This document shows, one piece after another, positions 1-9,329 of a stretch of 64,000 bases of DNA. Where the stretch lies: NCBI GenBank assembly GCA_028335825.1, contig JAIOKI010000019.1, positions 248,001 through 312,000 on the forward strand, read 5' to 3'. Every line of letters starts with the position of its first letter. Position 1 is the first letter of the stretch. The position numbers were made by a program, and so were the translations under genes. The notes under the pieces are model-generated. The model worked only from the letters and a program-made list of their open reading frames with translations. It was not told the origin of the DNA and made no database searches. Origin of the DNA: Nosema muscidifuracis. Its lineage: Eukaryota; Microsporidia; Nosematidae.

Positions 1-182
1 GCACTTACTAAATTCTTATAAGCTACTGAGAAAGAATTTCTTGCAGAAGGGTTTAGAAGGATATTTTTTTCATGTGCTAGTTTTACAGCCATTTTCATTT
101 CAGAAGCCATATCATCATATCTCTCAGCTATGTCACTTAGATAAGCTTTAAAAAGAGTTTCATTGTATTCATCATTTTCCAT
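1..182 (-). CDS. 14-3-3 protein, N-terminal part (cut by window edge)
   Basis: 14-3-3 proteins bind phosphoserine/phosphothreonine peptides as dimers and modulate kinases and cell-cycle factors in the cytosol. Reading leftward from the ATG at 182 gives about 60 codons with two family hallmarks: an ERYDDM block near residue 20, the dimer-interface helix, and SVAYKNLV near residue 50, which corresponds to the family's LLSVAYKN segment. The remaining three quarters of the protein, including the phosphopeptide groove, lie outside the window. The upstream side of the ATG reads AAAAGGGGTAT, a G-run variant of the start-proximal motif seen on most genes here. The family assignment is firm because the two blocks occur in the right order and spacing. 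Which isoform it is cannot be told. Confidence 0.9.
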   Translation of the reverse strand, partial: MENDEYNETLFKAYLSDIAERYDDMASEMKMAVKLAHEKNILLNPSARNSFSVAYKNLVS

Positions 183-654
183 ATACCCCTTTTCTTTAAA
201 TTTTTTTTAAAAACAAAAATTGACAAAAATTAATTACGAATTGATTCTGGTGAATATTAGATTGGATATTTACATAAAATGTTTTATATTCTTTGTATCA
301 ACATATTTATTTATTAATATATTTATTATGGGTATCAGTTATTTTTAAAGTATAGTTTATTTTATTATAGTTGAAACTGAAGTTCTTTTTTTGATGTTTC
401 ATTGAAAATGACTCATAATCCTTGAATAAACAAACTAAAGGTATATAAAATTGATTGGATACAAATAATATTAGAATTTATAAATTATAAAAAGATGACT
501 TTTTGATCTTTTTATAATAAAAATATTAATTAAAAAATACAAATTTAACTTTCTTTTTTTATTTATTTTATTAATTTAAAAAATCAAAAACTTTTAGAAT
601 TTTTAATTAAATATTTTGAATATAACGAAAATAAACATTTATAATAATGAATAG

Positions 655-950
655 ACTATTTAGAATAGTTTTATATAGAATAGTTTTTATATAGAATAAT
701 TATATAAGAATAATTTTATATAGAATAAATAGACCTTTTCATATTAAATTTTTATATAAGAATAATTTTATATAGAATAAATAGACCTTTTCATAGAATA
801 AACATTGATAAAAACAATTATAAAGAATAAATAGACCTTATTTAAAAATAATTTTTATATAGAATAATTATATAAGAATTAATTTATATAGAATAAATAG
901 ACCTTTTCATATTTAATTTTATATAAGAATAAATAGACCTTTTCATATAA
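655..950. repeat. degenerate tandem repeats, AATAGACC-containing
   Basis: The words AATAGACCTTTTCATA and TATATAAGAATAATTTTATATAG recur several times with variable spacing. This is slippage-type noncoding sequence with no ORF. Confidence 0.7.
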
Positions 951-1154
951 ATTTTTATTAACATCTTCACTTCAATAAATCTATTAGAGCTAAATAAAAA
1001 CAATTTTTTTATTAGATTAATCATTTACAAAGGAGAAAATAAAGAAAAAAATATTTTTATATTCACTTTCCATAATCAAAATGAAATACTTTTTTAATAA
1101 AAAACTCCTTAAATTTCTTATTGATTATTTAAATTTCTTATTGGTATTTTTTAT

Positions 1155-1174
1155 AAGGAGATATATACATAAAA
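1155..1174 (+). promoter_or_regulatory. upstream element shared with the second MscS gene
   Basis: AAGGAG followed by ATAT-CATAAAAG lies about 20 nt before the ATG of the first MscS gene. The second MscS gene has the same two words at about 3397-3424. A promoter role is inferred from the paired occurrence only. Confidence 0.35.
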
Positions 1175-1194
1175 GTTAGGGATTATTTTTTATT

Positions 1195-2817
1195 ATGGAA
1201 GAAGAATTAAAATTACCATTAAAAGATAACTTTAATAAGAAAACTGAGATTACAAATTCTAATAAAATAAAAGATCTCAAAAAGATGTCTAATAATAGAA
1301 CATTTACATATATTTTTACATCATTATCTTGTTTAATATCTATAATAATTATTTATTATTATATTCTAACTAGAATAATTCCTTACAGTTATCAGTTTCT
1401 TTTAATTTTATTATTGATTAGTTTTATTCTCAAATCAGTATTTATATACACTAATTTATCAATTATATGTTCTTATTGGAATTATAAATTTATTTTTATA
1501 ATTTTACAAAGTAAATCAATAAGTCTTTCTCTAATAATAAGCTTAGATATTTCTACAATATTAATTTGTATATGGTCATCTCTTTATCAAGATAAATATA
1601 AAGATAATATAATAATATCTTTAAATTTCCTTATAGAATTTATTCCTAGATTTATTGGTTTATCAATATTAAGTACTATTTATATTTTTAAAAATATATC
1701 AATAGATTTAATAAATTTACATATGCATAAAAACAATTATGAAATGAGACTTGATCAAAATGATAGAAATGAAAATTTAATAAAATTATTAGATAAAAAA
1801 ATAATACAAAATAAAAATTATGAAATGAGACTTGATCAAAATGATAGAAATGAAAATTATGAAATGAGACTTGATCAAAATGATAGAAATGAAAATTTAA
1901 TAAAATTATTAGATAAAAAAATAATACCTAATAAAAATTATGATTTAGATAAAAAAGCGAATAAATTATTTAAAAAATTAAGTAAGAATGGACATATCAC
2001 AAAAGAAGGATTAAAGAATTTTTTAGATATTGAAACAATAGAATTATTTTTTGATACATTTAATGTTAATGAAGATCATTTAATAGATAAAAAGGAGTTT
2101 ATAAAAACTTATAAGAAAATTATAAAATATCAATATAGTCTTCTTTTATCTTTAAGTCAGAAAGATATTCTTCTTAAAAAATTTAATATTTTAATTATTT
2201 GTATATTAACACCTTTAGGATATATAATTAATGAAATATGTCAGAATCCAAAATTTGATAGATCTTCTATTATAAAATATATTCAAGTGATAGTTTCTTT
2301 AAATTTTATATTTGGTTCACTTGCTCAAGATATTTTTAAAAGTCTTAATTATATACTAGCAATAAGAATATTTGATGTAGGAGATATTTTAAATATAAAT
2401 AATAAAATATATGAAGTTAAAGAAATTGGATTACTTTTTTCAACATTTATAGTTGATTCTAAGATAGTTATTATATCTAATAATAGACTTATGAATTATG
2501 ATATTATTAATTATAGATTAACAAATAAAATAGATAAAGAATTTATATTTAGAGTTAATGGACTTGATTTTTATAATAAGAAAGATATATTAAATAAAGA
2601 AATATTAAATTTAGTATTAAAAAATAAAGCTTATATGAAAAAAGATTTTAAGATTAATATTATAGATCAATCAAGTGATGGAATAATAACTAAAATTTCT
2701 ATAGGAGTAACTTATAAATTAAATTATCAAAATATTTATTTTATACAAAATGAAGAGAATGAATTCTTTTGTAATCTTGTTGAGGTGTTTAGAAAGATTG
2801 ATTTAAAATATTATTGA
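1195..2817 (+). CDS. MscS-family mechanosensitive channel with EF-hand (paralogue 1)
   Basis: Predicted small-conductance mechanosensitive channel that would release osmolytes when membranes are stretched. The 540-aa protein has about four hydrophobic segments in the first 175 residues. A hydrophilic insert follows, then an EF-hand-like loop starting at D287 (DTFNVNEDHLID, with the closing Glu at 298), two more hydrophobic segments near residues 325-380, and the MscS pore/beta signature (FIFGSLAQDIFKS, then FDVGDI, then VKEIGLLFSTF and NYDIINYRL). The order TM-EF-hand-MscS is that of fungal Msy1/Msy2 channels, which reside in the ER or cell periphery. Residues about 181-247 are a tandem duplication (81+39+81 bp) absent from the two neighbouring paralogues. 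The ATG lies about 17 nt after a GGG run. Cellular location is not determinable. Confidence 0.85.
   Translation: MEEELKLPLKDNFNKKTEITNSNKIKDLKKMSNNRTFTYIFTSLSCLISIIIIYYYILTRIIPYSYQFLLILLLISFILKSVFIYTNLSIICSYWNYKFIFIILQSKSISLSLIISLDISTILICIWSSLYQDKYKDNIIISLNFLIEFIPRFIGLSILSTIYIFKNISIDLINLHMHKNNYEMRLDQNDRNENLIKLLDKKIIQNKNYEMRLDQNDRNENYEMRLDQNDRNENLIKLLDKKIIPNKNYDLDKKANKLFKKLSKNGHITKEGLKNFLDIETIELFFDTFNVNEDHLIDKKEFIKTYKKIIKYQYSLLLSLSQKDILLKKFNILIICILTPLGYIINEICQNPKFDRSSIIKYIQVIVSLNFIFGSLAQDIFKSLNYILAIRIFDVGDILNINNKIYEVKEIGLLFSTFIVDSKIVIISNNRLMNYDIINYRLTNKIDKEFIFRVNGLDFYNKKDILNKEILNLVLKNKAYMKKDFKINIIDQSSDGIITKISIGVTYKLNYQNIYFIQNEENEFFCNLVEVFRKIDLKYY
1735..1935 (+). repeat. in-frame 81-bp tandem repeat inside MscS paralogue 1
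   Basis: Copies start at 1735, 1816 and 1855. The first and third are 81 bp and nearly identical; the middle one is a 39-bp partial copy. Each full unit encodes 27 residues beginning NYEMRLDQNDRNEN. All steps are multiples of three, so the frame is kept. Confidence 0.9.
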
Positions 2818-3444
2818 TGATTAAAAATTTATATATTGATTTTATTTGATTTATTTTAAATAATTTTCTTTAATTGATTTTATTTATTGATTTTCTTTAT
2901 GATTTTTATGTATAGACACTTTGATTGATTTTTATGTATAGTTAATAATAGTTTAAATAATATTTATATATTAATTTAAATAATTTTATTTAATTGATTT
3001 TATGTATAGACAATTTGATTATCTTATATACATTAATTAAGAAAGTAATTATGTAATAGTATAATTTACATAAGAAATTGAAGTATTTGATCAGTCATAT
3101 TCTTTAAATATAAAATATAACAAATATTTACAGAATATAAAATTGATGAAGAGAATGAGAAATTATTTTCTAAAAATTTTAACATAAATAGCTTTATAAT
3201 AAATAATATTAATTAGAATAAAATATTTATTAGAATAAAATAATATAATAAAATAAATCTTAATTTATTAGATAAAAAAAAATAATATTAATTAGAATAA
3301 TTCTTAATTTATTAGATAATATAATAAAATAAAATAATTCTTAGTTTATTAAATAATATTTATTAGTTTATTAGATAATATTTATTTGTTAAAATAAAGG
3401 AGTCACTCCTGATATGCATAAAAGAATTATACTATTTATCCCCA
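2818..3444. other. intergenic region between MscS paralogues 1 and 2
   Basis: No gene is seen. AT-rich sequence with recurring TTTATTTAATTGATTTTATG-like and TTATTAGATAATA-like words. The last 50 bases hold the shared MscS upstream element and the CCCC start motif. Confidence 0.5.
3397..3424 (+). promoter_or_regulatory. upstream element with GGAGTCACTCC palindrome
   Basis: AAAGGAGTCACTCC is followed by GATATGCATAAAAG about 20 nt before the second MscS ATG. GGAGT-C-ACTCC is a perfect inverted repeat. The AAGGAG and CATAAAAG words match the element at 1155-1174. Confidence 0.35.
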
Positions 3445-5043
3445 ATGAATAAGATTGATAACTCTCAAGTTAATTATTCTCAAGCTGATTTAACTCAAAT
3501 GTCTTTTATTAAACCAGTAACAGATTCAAAATCAAGTTTATCAAAAAAATATATATATATTTATATTTTAGCTCTAATAGCTTCTCTAAGTTTAGGAATT
3601 TTAATTTATACTGGTTTAATTTCTCCTGAAATATTGAAAAAAGTACAAAACAAAGAAAAATTTTTTATTTACAAAATATTTTTTTATATTACAATTTTTT
3701 TATGTATGTGGATATTTATTTCTTTAGGATTATTATATATTCAATCAACATACGTATCTGATAATTCATTCTTTGGATTAATTATTAAAGATCATAAAAT
3801 AAGAATAATTCTTGTATCTACTTTATCTATAGTATCTATTATGATAACTATTTATGAAAATATATTTAAAGATAAAGTAAAATTAGTAGCAAATAAAAAT
3901 AATTCAACAAAAGAAGAAATAGTTCAACAATATTATATAATAGATAATTTTTCTAAATTAATGTTAGGAATAGCTATTGTTATGTTATTTATGTTAATAA
4001 GAAGATTAATATTAGATGGTACTAATTATATAATGAATAAGAGTAATTATTATCAAAAAGTTATTAAAAATAATGAAGAAATTAAAAAATTATTTCTTCT
4101 TAATTCAGTAACTGGTAAAGATATTTTATATAAATCAGAAAAATGGATAAAATCAGTATTTAGAAAATTATCACCTGAAGGAAATCCATTGACTATTGAA
4201 AATTTAAATTATTTTTTTAGTAAAGAAGATTCACAAAATATTATTGAATTATTCGATTTATATAAGAATAATAAAATACCAGAAGATCAATTTATTTCTG
4301 TATGGTTAAATATAATAAGAAATAATGATGAAATCAAAGGATTAATTGATCATAAAGATGTTTTAACTAAGAAATTAGGAAGAATTACAATGTGTATTTT
4401 TCTTCCTTTTTCTATATTCGCATTTATGACTATTTTAGAATCAGGATCACATTTTAAAGAAATTATTACTGTTTTTTTAGGATGTGTTCTTCCATTAAGT
4501 TTTATATTTGGATCAGTCCTTGGTGATTTATTTAAATCAATAATTTTTGTATTTTTAGTTAGACCTTTTGAAATAGGTGATTTAATAGAATTTAATAATA
4601 TGAAATATAAAGTAGAAGAAATTGGATTAATGTATTCAACATTTAGTCATAATTCATTATCAGTTACTATACAGAATAATAAAATTATGGATAATCATGT
4701 TATTAATTATAGATTATCTGAACAAATACAAAAGAATTACAAATTTAAATATAATATAGATGTATACAAAGAAAATTATAAAATGTTAAGAGAAAGAATA
4801 AGAAATTTAATTAAATCTAAAAGTTATACATTTCATAATCAATTATATATTAAAGATGTAGGTTTACTTGGTCAAGATATGATAGAATTTAGTGTAATAG
4901 TTTTTATTAATATACATTCTGTTAATTATGAAGAAGAAGTTGATAAATTTACAATAGAACTTAATAAAATTATTAAAGATATTGATAATAAGAAAAATAA
5001 AAAAGAAATTATAGAAACAGAAGATAAAATACATGAGATTTAA
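3445..5043 (+). CDS. MscS-family mechanosensitive channel (paralogue 2)
   Basis: Second member of the MscS trio, 532 aa. It has four hydrophobic segments in the first half (from about residue 36), a central hydrophilic region, then a hydrophobic pair followed by the MscS core SFIFGSVLGDLFKSIIF, RPFEIGDLIEF, VEEIGLMYSTF and DNHVINYRL. The EF-hand position is occupied by FDLYKNNKIPEDQF, which lacks the spacing and acidic pattern of a working Ca2+ loop, unlike its two neighbours. The C-terminus is charged and lysine-rich. The start is secure because ATCCCCA directly precedes the ATG. Tandem head-to-tail arrangement with paralogue 1, and convergence with paralogue 3, suggest local duplication. 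Its ion selectivity and location are unknown. Confidence 0.85.
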   Translation: MNKIDNSQVNYSQADLTQMSFIKPVTDSKSSLSKKYIYIYILALIASLSLGILIYTGLISPEILKKVQNKEKFFIYKIFFYITIFLCMWIFISLGLLYIQSTYVSDNSFFGLIIKDHKIRIILVSTLSIVSIMITIYENIFKDKVKLVANKNNSTKEEIVQQYYIIDNFSKLMLGIAIVMLFMLIRRLILDGTNYIMNKSNYYQKVIKNNEEIKKLFLLNSVTGKDILYKSEKWIKSVFRKLSPEGNPLTIENLNYFFSKEDSQNIIELFDLYKNNKIPEDQFISVWLNIIRNNDEIKGLIDHKDVLTKKLGRITMCIFLPFSIFAFMTILESGSHFKEIITVFLGCVLPLSFIFGSVLGDLFKSIIFVFLVRPFEIGDLIEFNNMKYKVEEIGLMYSTFSHNSLSVTIQNNKIMDNHVINYRLSEQIQKNYKFKYNIDVYKENYKMLRERIRNLIKSKSYTFHNQLYIKDVGLLGQDMIEFSVIVFINIHSVNYEEEVDKFTIELNKIIKDIDNKKNKKEIIETEDKIHEI

Positions 5044-5325
5044 TAAATTAAAACAATAATTTAATTATCATATTTTTAATATATTTGTTATAAACATTAT
5101 TAATTATTTGATAGTTATAATATTCTTATTATATTAGTTATTATATTCTTATTATAATATTATTATTAATATAATATTAAGTATCATATTTTTCTTATAA
5201 ATATAGTATCTTAAACAATATATTATATCAATATCTTAAAACAATATATCTTACAAATATAATATCAATCATCATATTAAATATTAAATATCTTAAACAA
5301 TATATCATATTAAATATTATTTTCT

Positions 5326-6900
5326 TTAGTAAGTCTGTAATCCTATAATCTTAAATATATCATCAAGAATAAATGAAAAATCATCTTCATTATGTGTCAA
5401 TCCTTTAATATATTGAAAATTAATTTTAAAATAAATTAATATTTCTACTTCCATAAATCCATCAGATAAAATTTCATAATTTGTTATATCATATTTCCCT
5501 AAATATATTCTAGTATTTTTATTTAATATATCATTTATATGTTTATTTAATAAATGTTGTTTCTCTCTAAACATTTTCATTTTAAATTTATATTTGTATC
5601 TTTTTTCTTCTACATCACTTAATCTATAATTTATTATATTCTTAGACATTAATGTAATATTTTGTATATAAGTTATTAAACTATCTACTAAAAATGAACT
5701 ATATAAAAGACCTAATTCATTTACTATATAAATCTTTCCATCTATTCTTAAATAATCACCTGCTTCATATGGACGTACTAGAAATATAAATATGAGAGAT
5801 CTAAATAATTCACCTACAACTGATGAAAATATAAAACTTAAAGATAATATTACACCTGATATAACTGACATAAGATTTGAGAAATATTTAGCATATCCTA
5901 AAATAGATATTGATATAAAGAATCCTAAAGGAATACAAAGAATAGAAAGTATAATACTTAATTTATCAAATAAAGAATTCTTCTGTAGAAGAGCCTTATT
6001 TAAAAAATATTTCTCACGTATTACTCCATAATATACAGATACTAATTCAACAGCAGTAATAGATTTATCATTATTTGTATCAAATAATTTATAAATTCTA
6101 TTAGTTATTTCAGATCCAAATATTTTATTACATTCTTCTTTTTTTAATATATCTGAATTAGGACTTATAGTATTAAATACATAATTACCCCATGTTTGTA
6201 AATTATTAAACATTCTAATTCCAGTAAAATTATTAAGTATTTCTATAATTTTAGTATTCTCTTCATTTTGATCTATTCTTTTTTTATAATGAGAGAAATA
6301 CATTTTAATTTCTACTACAGACATAAAAATAGATTTTAACATTTGTATACTAAAAAATACTGATATAGAAAGTATTATAGTAGAAAAATGTTCTACAATA
6401 TATCTACTTTTAGATATTTTTTCTTCTGATGTATCATTTATAATTTCATTTGATATTATTTCTTTTGTTTTTACAGGTATCCATACATATTCATACCATT
6501 GTAATAAACAACTAAATATAAATAAAGATGAACAAATCTTTATAATAGTACTTTTTCTATATAAAATAATTGATATAAGATTTAGTTTATATTCTTGTAT
6601 AAACATTTCTCTAGTAAGAAGAAGTATAACAAAATCAAAGAAGAAATATATTGATAAATATAAAGATATTGACCATAAAATCTTATACTTAAATAAATCA
6701 TAAATATCACATTCTGAATTTATAGTTAAAGGTATTACTTTTACTAAATGTATAAATACAGATAAAGTAGCAAGTATTAAACATAAAATACAAGAAAATA
6801 TTATCTGACCATAACTTGGTATAGAAAAATCAGTATTAGTTATTGATACAACATTTTCATTGAGTATATATTCACTACATTCATTTACATTATTCTCCAT
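5326..6900 (-). CDS. MscS-family mechanosensitive channel with EF-hand (paralogue 3)
   Basis: Third MscS-type channel, 524 aa, convergent with paralogue 2 (about 280 bp of AT-rich sequence between them). Four hydrophobic segments lie in the N-terminal part. A canonical-looking EF-hand loop DTNNDKSITAVE starts near residue 274. The MscS core follows: SFIFSSVVGELFRS, RPYEAGDYLRI, VNELGLLYSSF, KNIINYRLS. I start at the ATG at 6900 because TATCCCAT immediately precedes it; the frame is open four codons further upstream but only from a TTG. In fungal relatives the EF-hand couples the channel to Ca2+. This copy has the best-preserved loop of the three and paralogue 2 the worst, so Ca2+ response may differ among them. 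Confidence 0.85.
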   Translation of the reverse strand: MENNVNECSEYILNENVVSITNTDFSIPSYGQIIFSCILCLILATLSVFIHLVKVIPLTINSECDIYDLFKYKILWSISLYLSIYFFFDFVILLLTREMFIQEYKLNLISIILYRKSTIIKICSSLFIFSCLLQWYEYVWIPVKTKEIISNEIINDTSEEKISKSRYIVEHFSTIILSISVFFSIQMLKSIFMSVVEIKMYFSHYKKRIDQNEENTKIIEILNNFTGIRMFNNLQTWGNYVFNTISPNSDILKKEECNKIFGSEITNRIYKLFDTNNDKSITAVELVSVYYGVIREKYFLNKALLQKNSLFDKLSIILSILCIPLGFFISISILGYAKYFSNLMSVISGVILSLSFIFSSVVGELFRSLIFIFLVRPYEAGDYLRIDGKIYIVNELGLLYSSFLVDSLITYIQNITLMSKNIINYRLSDVEEKRYKYKFKMKMFREKQHLLNKHINDILNKNTRIYLGKYDITNYEILSDGFMEVEILIYFKINFQYIKGLTHNEDDFSFILDDIFKIIGLQTY

Positions 6901-7367
6901 ATGGGATAACAAATCATTTTTTTTAATATATATGTAATATATATTAAAAAAATAGATTTTGTATTTTTCTATTATTTATGCATAAAAAAATTATTTATAT
7001 TAAATAATTAAATTTGTTTGTTTAAACAAACAAACTATTCAAAAATATATATTAATTAAATTCACAATTTTTAAAGTATAAAGTATGCTAATTTAAAACA
7101 AGACTCATATTAAAAATTTAATTAGAAATAATTAGATACACTTTCTTATAAGTCTTTCATTTTTTTTCTAAATATAAATTCTATATTTCTTAATCAGATA
7201 CACTTTCTTATAAGTCTTTCATTTTTTCTCTCAATATAAATTCTATATTTCTTAATTAGATAAACTTTCTTATGATAGTCTTTCATTTTTTCTCTCAATA
7301 AAATTCTATATTTCTTAATCAGACACACTTTCTTATAAGTCTTTCATTTTTTCTCTCAATATAAATT
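6901..7367. other. intergenic region, MscS 3 upstream / CAP gene downstream
   Basis: No gene is seen. It contains the MscS 3 upstream region (with a TATGCATAAA word as in the other two MscS upstream regions), a perfect 22-bp palindrome at 7013-7034 and most of a four-copy tandem repeat. Confidence 0.5.
7013..7034. promoter_or_regulatory. perfect 22-bp palindrome
   Basis: Two 11-base arms, TTTGTTTGTTT and AAACAAACAAA, meet without a loop. It lies between the upstream region of MscS 3 and the 3' side of the CAP gene. It could be a binding site for a dimeric regulator or a cruciform/transcript-end structure; the sequence alone does not decide. Confidence 0.45.
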
Positions 7368-7380
7368 CTATATTTCTTGA
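7131..7380. repeat. about 62-bp tandem repeat, four copies, built from the CAP gene's 3' end
   Basis: Four copies of a unit with CACTTTCTTATAAGTCTTTC and ATTTTTTCTC-AATATAAATTC. The copy nearest the CAP gene includes that gene's stop codon and last codons (TTCTATATTTCTT on the plus strand), so the other copies are extra copies of the gene terminus plus its downstream sequence. Confidence 0.85.
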
Positions 7381-9329
7381 TAAAATGGATCTCCTATATC
7401 AATAATTTCACAATCATTTTTTTTATCAGTTAATAGACTATTAAGAAATTCATTTAAGCTATTTTCTTCTTCACAATTTTCTTTCTTAATATTCTTCTTA
7501 AAGAATCCAGTAAGATATTGTTTTATTTTTTTATTTTTATTTATTTCTCTATTAAAATATTTATCATTAGATTCATCTAAATTTACTGTCACAGTTATAT
7601 TCTTATCATTAATTGAATTATTTTTTTTCTTTTTGTATGATAAAGTCAATGTCTTAAGATTATTTTCAGGTAGAGAAATAGATGGTTCATAATTGTAGAC
7701 TGTCTTCACAACTGTAGTAGTTATAATAGGTAAAGTATTTACAGAAGGAATTGAACTTGTAACTGTTGTATTAGAGTTATTATTTATACTTGAGTTTACT
7801 GTCGTATTGGAATTATTATTTATATTTGGATTTACTGTTGTATTGGAGTTATTATTTATACTTGAGTTTACTGTAGAATTAGAGTTATTATTTATATTTG
7901 GATTTACTGTTGTATTAGAGTTATTATTTATACTTGAATTTACTGTTGTACTTGTAATTCCTTCTTTTATAGTACTCTGAGAAATATGATTCATTACAGA
8001 TTTATTTTCATTAAAACTATCTAACTTATCTAAAATTCTCTTCAATACATATTCTACTTTACTAGATTCATCTTTATTAATGATTATATTAGGAGAAATT
8101 GATCTTGTATGAGTGTCATCTTTTTCTAAATGTATTTCTTCAAAGATATTATGTATTTGACTATATAAAGGATTTAAACCTTTTGATAAATTTGGATTTT
8201 GATTTATCTGAGTGGTACTTGGAATATTTGGATCTTTATTTATTTGAGTAGTACTTGGAATATTTGGATCTTTATTTATCTGAGTAGTACTTGGAATATT
8301 TGGATCTTTATTTATTTGAGTAGTACTTGGAATATTTGGATCTTTATTTATCTGAGTAGTACTTGGAATATTTGGATCTTTATTTATTTGAGTGGTAATC
8401 AATTCATTGGGATTTTGATTTATTTGAGTGGTACTCATTTCATTGGGATTTTGATTTATCTGTGTAGTACTTGGAATATTTGGATTTTGATTTATCTGTG
8501 TAGTATTTGGAATATTTATTTTAGTAGTACTCATTTCATTGGGATTTTGATTTATTTGAGTGGTACTCATTTCATTGGGATTTTGATTTATTCGAGTAGT
8601 ACTCATTTCATTGGAATCTTCAAAATTATTTTGATTAAATACTACTGCATATTTCTTATACGTTCCTTTATATTTCAAATGAATATTTTTTGGGAGATTT
8701 TTAATTATTTTATTAAAATCTTCTGTATCTTTAATTAAGAATATCATATTATCTCCATCATTTGATAATTCAAATTGATTATTATTTTCAAATGATTGAA
8801 AATTTCTTAAATTAAAATTATTTTCTTCATTCTCTTTTAAATAATTCTCATAATTATATTTACTTCCTTTCCATTTAACATATCCTTTTCCAAATACTTG
8901 TACCCAATATCTATTTTTATCTTTACCTACACAAGTAGATACTCCAATATAATTATAATCACCTAAAATATTCTTTTTATGCAGATCAGATTTACTCCAA
9001 ACTTTAAATACTTCTTTAAAATCATCATTTTGTTGTTTAGCTATATTCTCTCCTATATTGGATCCTTCAAAATTAAAATATTCTAATCTCTTTCTTAGAG
9101 TCCTTCTATCAGGAAAAGGAGTTTTATGTGTCATTTTCATTTCTTTACACATTGTATTGGCTTGTAATTCACTAGCTAATTTTAAAGATTCAGGAACTTT
9201 TAATTCTTCAAGACCATGCATTCTTCTATATAAATTTGTAAGTTTAATCATATTCTTTATATAATCATTGTGTATGTTCTCTACACTATCATTGTATATT
9301 AGTAGTAGATATAAAAATATTCTGTACAT
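7368..9329 (-). CDS. secreted CAP/SCP (PR-1-like) domain protein with 12-residue repeats
   Basis: Probable secreted or surface protein of 653 aa. A short hydrophobic N-terminus (MYRIFLYLLLIYND) looks like a signal peptide. Residues about 20-160 form a CAP domain: LTNLYRRMHGL at the first helix, MTHK with the first conserved His, NIGENIA with Glu, VWSKSDLHKKNIL with the second His, and YWVQVFGKG near the end. CAP domains in fungi bind sterols or lipids or act as effectors; here only the fold is supported. Beyond residue about 240 there are two separate 12-residue repeat blocks, one of TTQIN-(Q/K)-(N/D)-PN units and one of TTVNPNINNNSN units, both low in complexity and Thr/Asn-rich. The tail is basic. 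An in-frame stop lies just upstream of the ATG; no C-run is present there. The substrate is unknown. Confidence 0.8.
   Translation of the reverse strand: MYRIFLYLLLIYNDSVENIHNDYIKNMIKLTNLYRRMHGLEELKVPESLKLASELQANTMCKEMKMTHKTPFPDRRTLRKRLEYFNFEGSNIGENIAKQQNDDFKEVFKVWSKSDLHKKNILGDYNYIGVSTCVGKDKNRYWVQVFGKGYVKWKGSKYNYENYLKENEENNFNLRNFQSFENNNQFELSNDGDNMIFLIKDTEDFNKIIKNLPKNIHLKYKGTYKKYAVVFNQNNFEDSNEMSTTRINQNPNEMSTTQINQNPNEMSTTKINIPNTTQINQNPNIPSTTQINQNPNEMSTTQINQNPNELITTQINKDPNIPSTTQINKDPNIPSTTQINKDPNIPSTTQINKDPNIPSTTQINKDPNIPSTTQINQNPNLSKGLNPLYSQIHNIFEEIHLEKDDTHTRSISPNIIINKDESSKVEYVLKRILDKLDSFNENKSVMNHISQSTIKEGITSTTVNSSINNNSNTTVNPNINNNSNSTVNSSINNNSNTTVNPNINNNSNTTVNSSINNNSNTTVTSSIPSVNTLPIITTTVVKTVYNYEPSISLPENNLKTLTLSYKKKKNNSINDKNITVTVNLDESNDKYFNREINKNKKIKQYLTGFFKKNIKKENCEEENSLNEFLNSLLTDKKNDCEIIDIGDPFYQEI
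7755..7950 (-). repeat. 36-bp in-frame repeat in CAP gene (Asn/Thr block)
   Basis: About five 12-residue units alternating TTVNPNINNNSN and TTVNSSINNNSN, in frame. Confidence 0.85.
8185..8615 (-). repeat. 36-bp in-frame repeat in CAP gene (TTQIN block)
   Basis: About eleven 12-residue units of two types, TTQINKDPNIPS and TTQINQNPNEMS. The KDPNIPS type forms one homogenised run. The reverse strand reads as an open frame only because the unit length is a multiple of three. Confidence 0.9.

Larger units (their letters stand above)
183..1194. other. intergenic region with degenerate AT repeats
   Basis: No coding region is seen. It carries the divergent upstream regions of the 14-3-3 gene and of the first MscS gene. 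Its middle (about 655-950) consists of degenerate copies of a unit containing AGAATAAATAGACCTTTTCATA. Confidence 0.6.

Noticed and set aside
8199-8738. 179-codon plus-strand frame with repeated STWNIWIFIYLS
   Set aside because: Reverse-strand reading of the 36-bp repeat in the CAP gene; it is open only because the period is a multiple of three.
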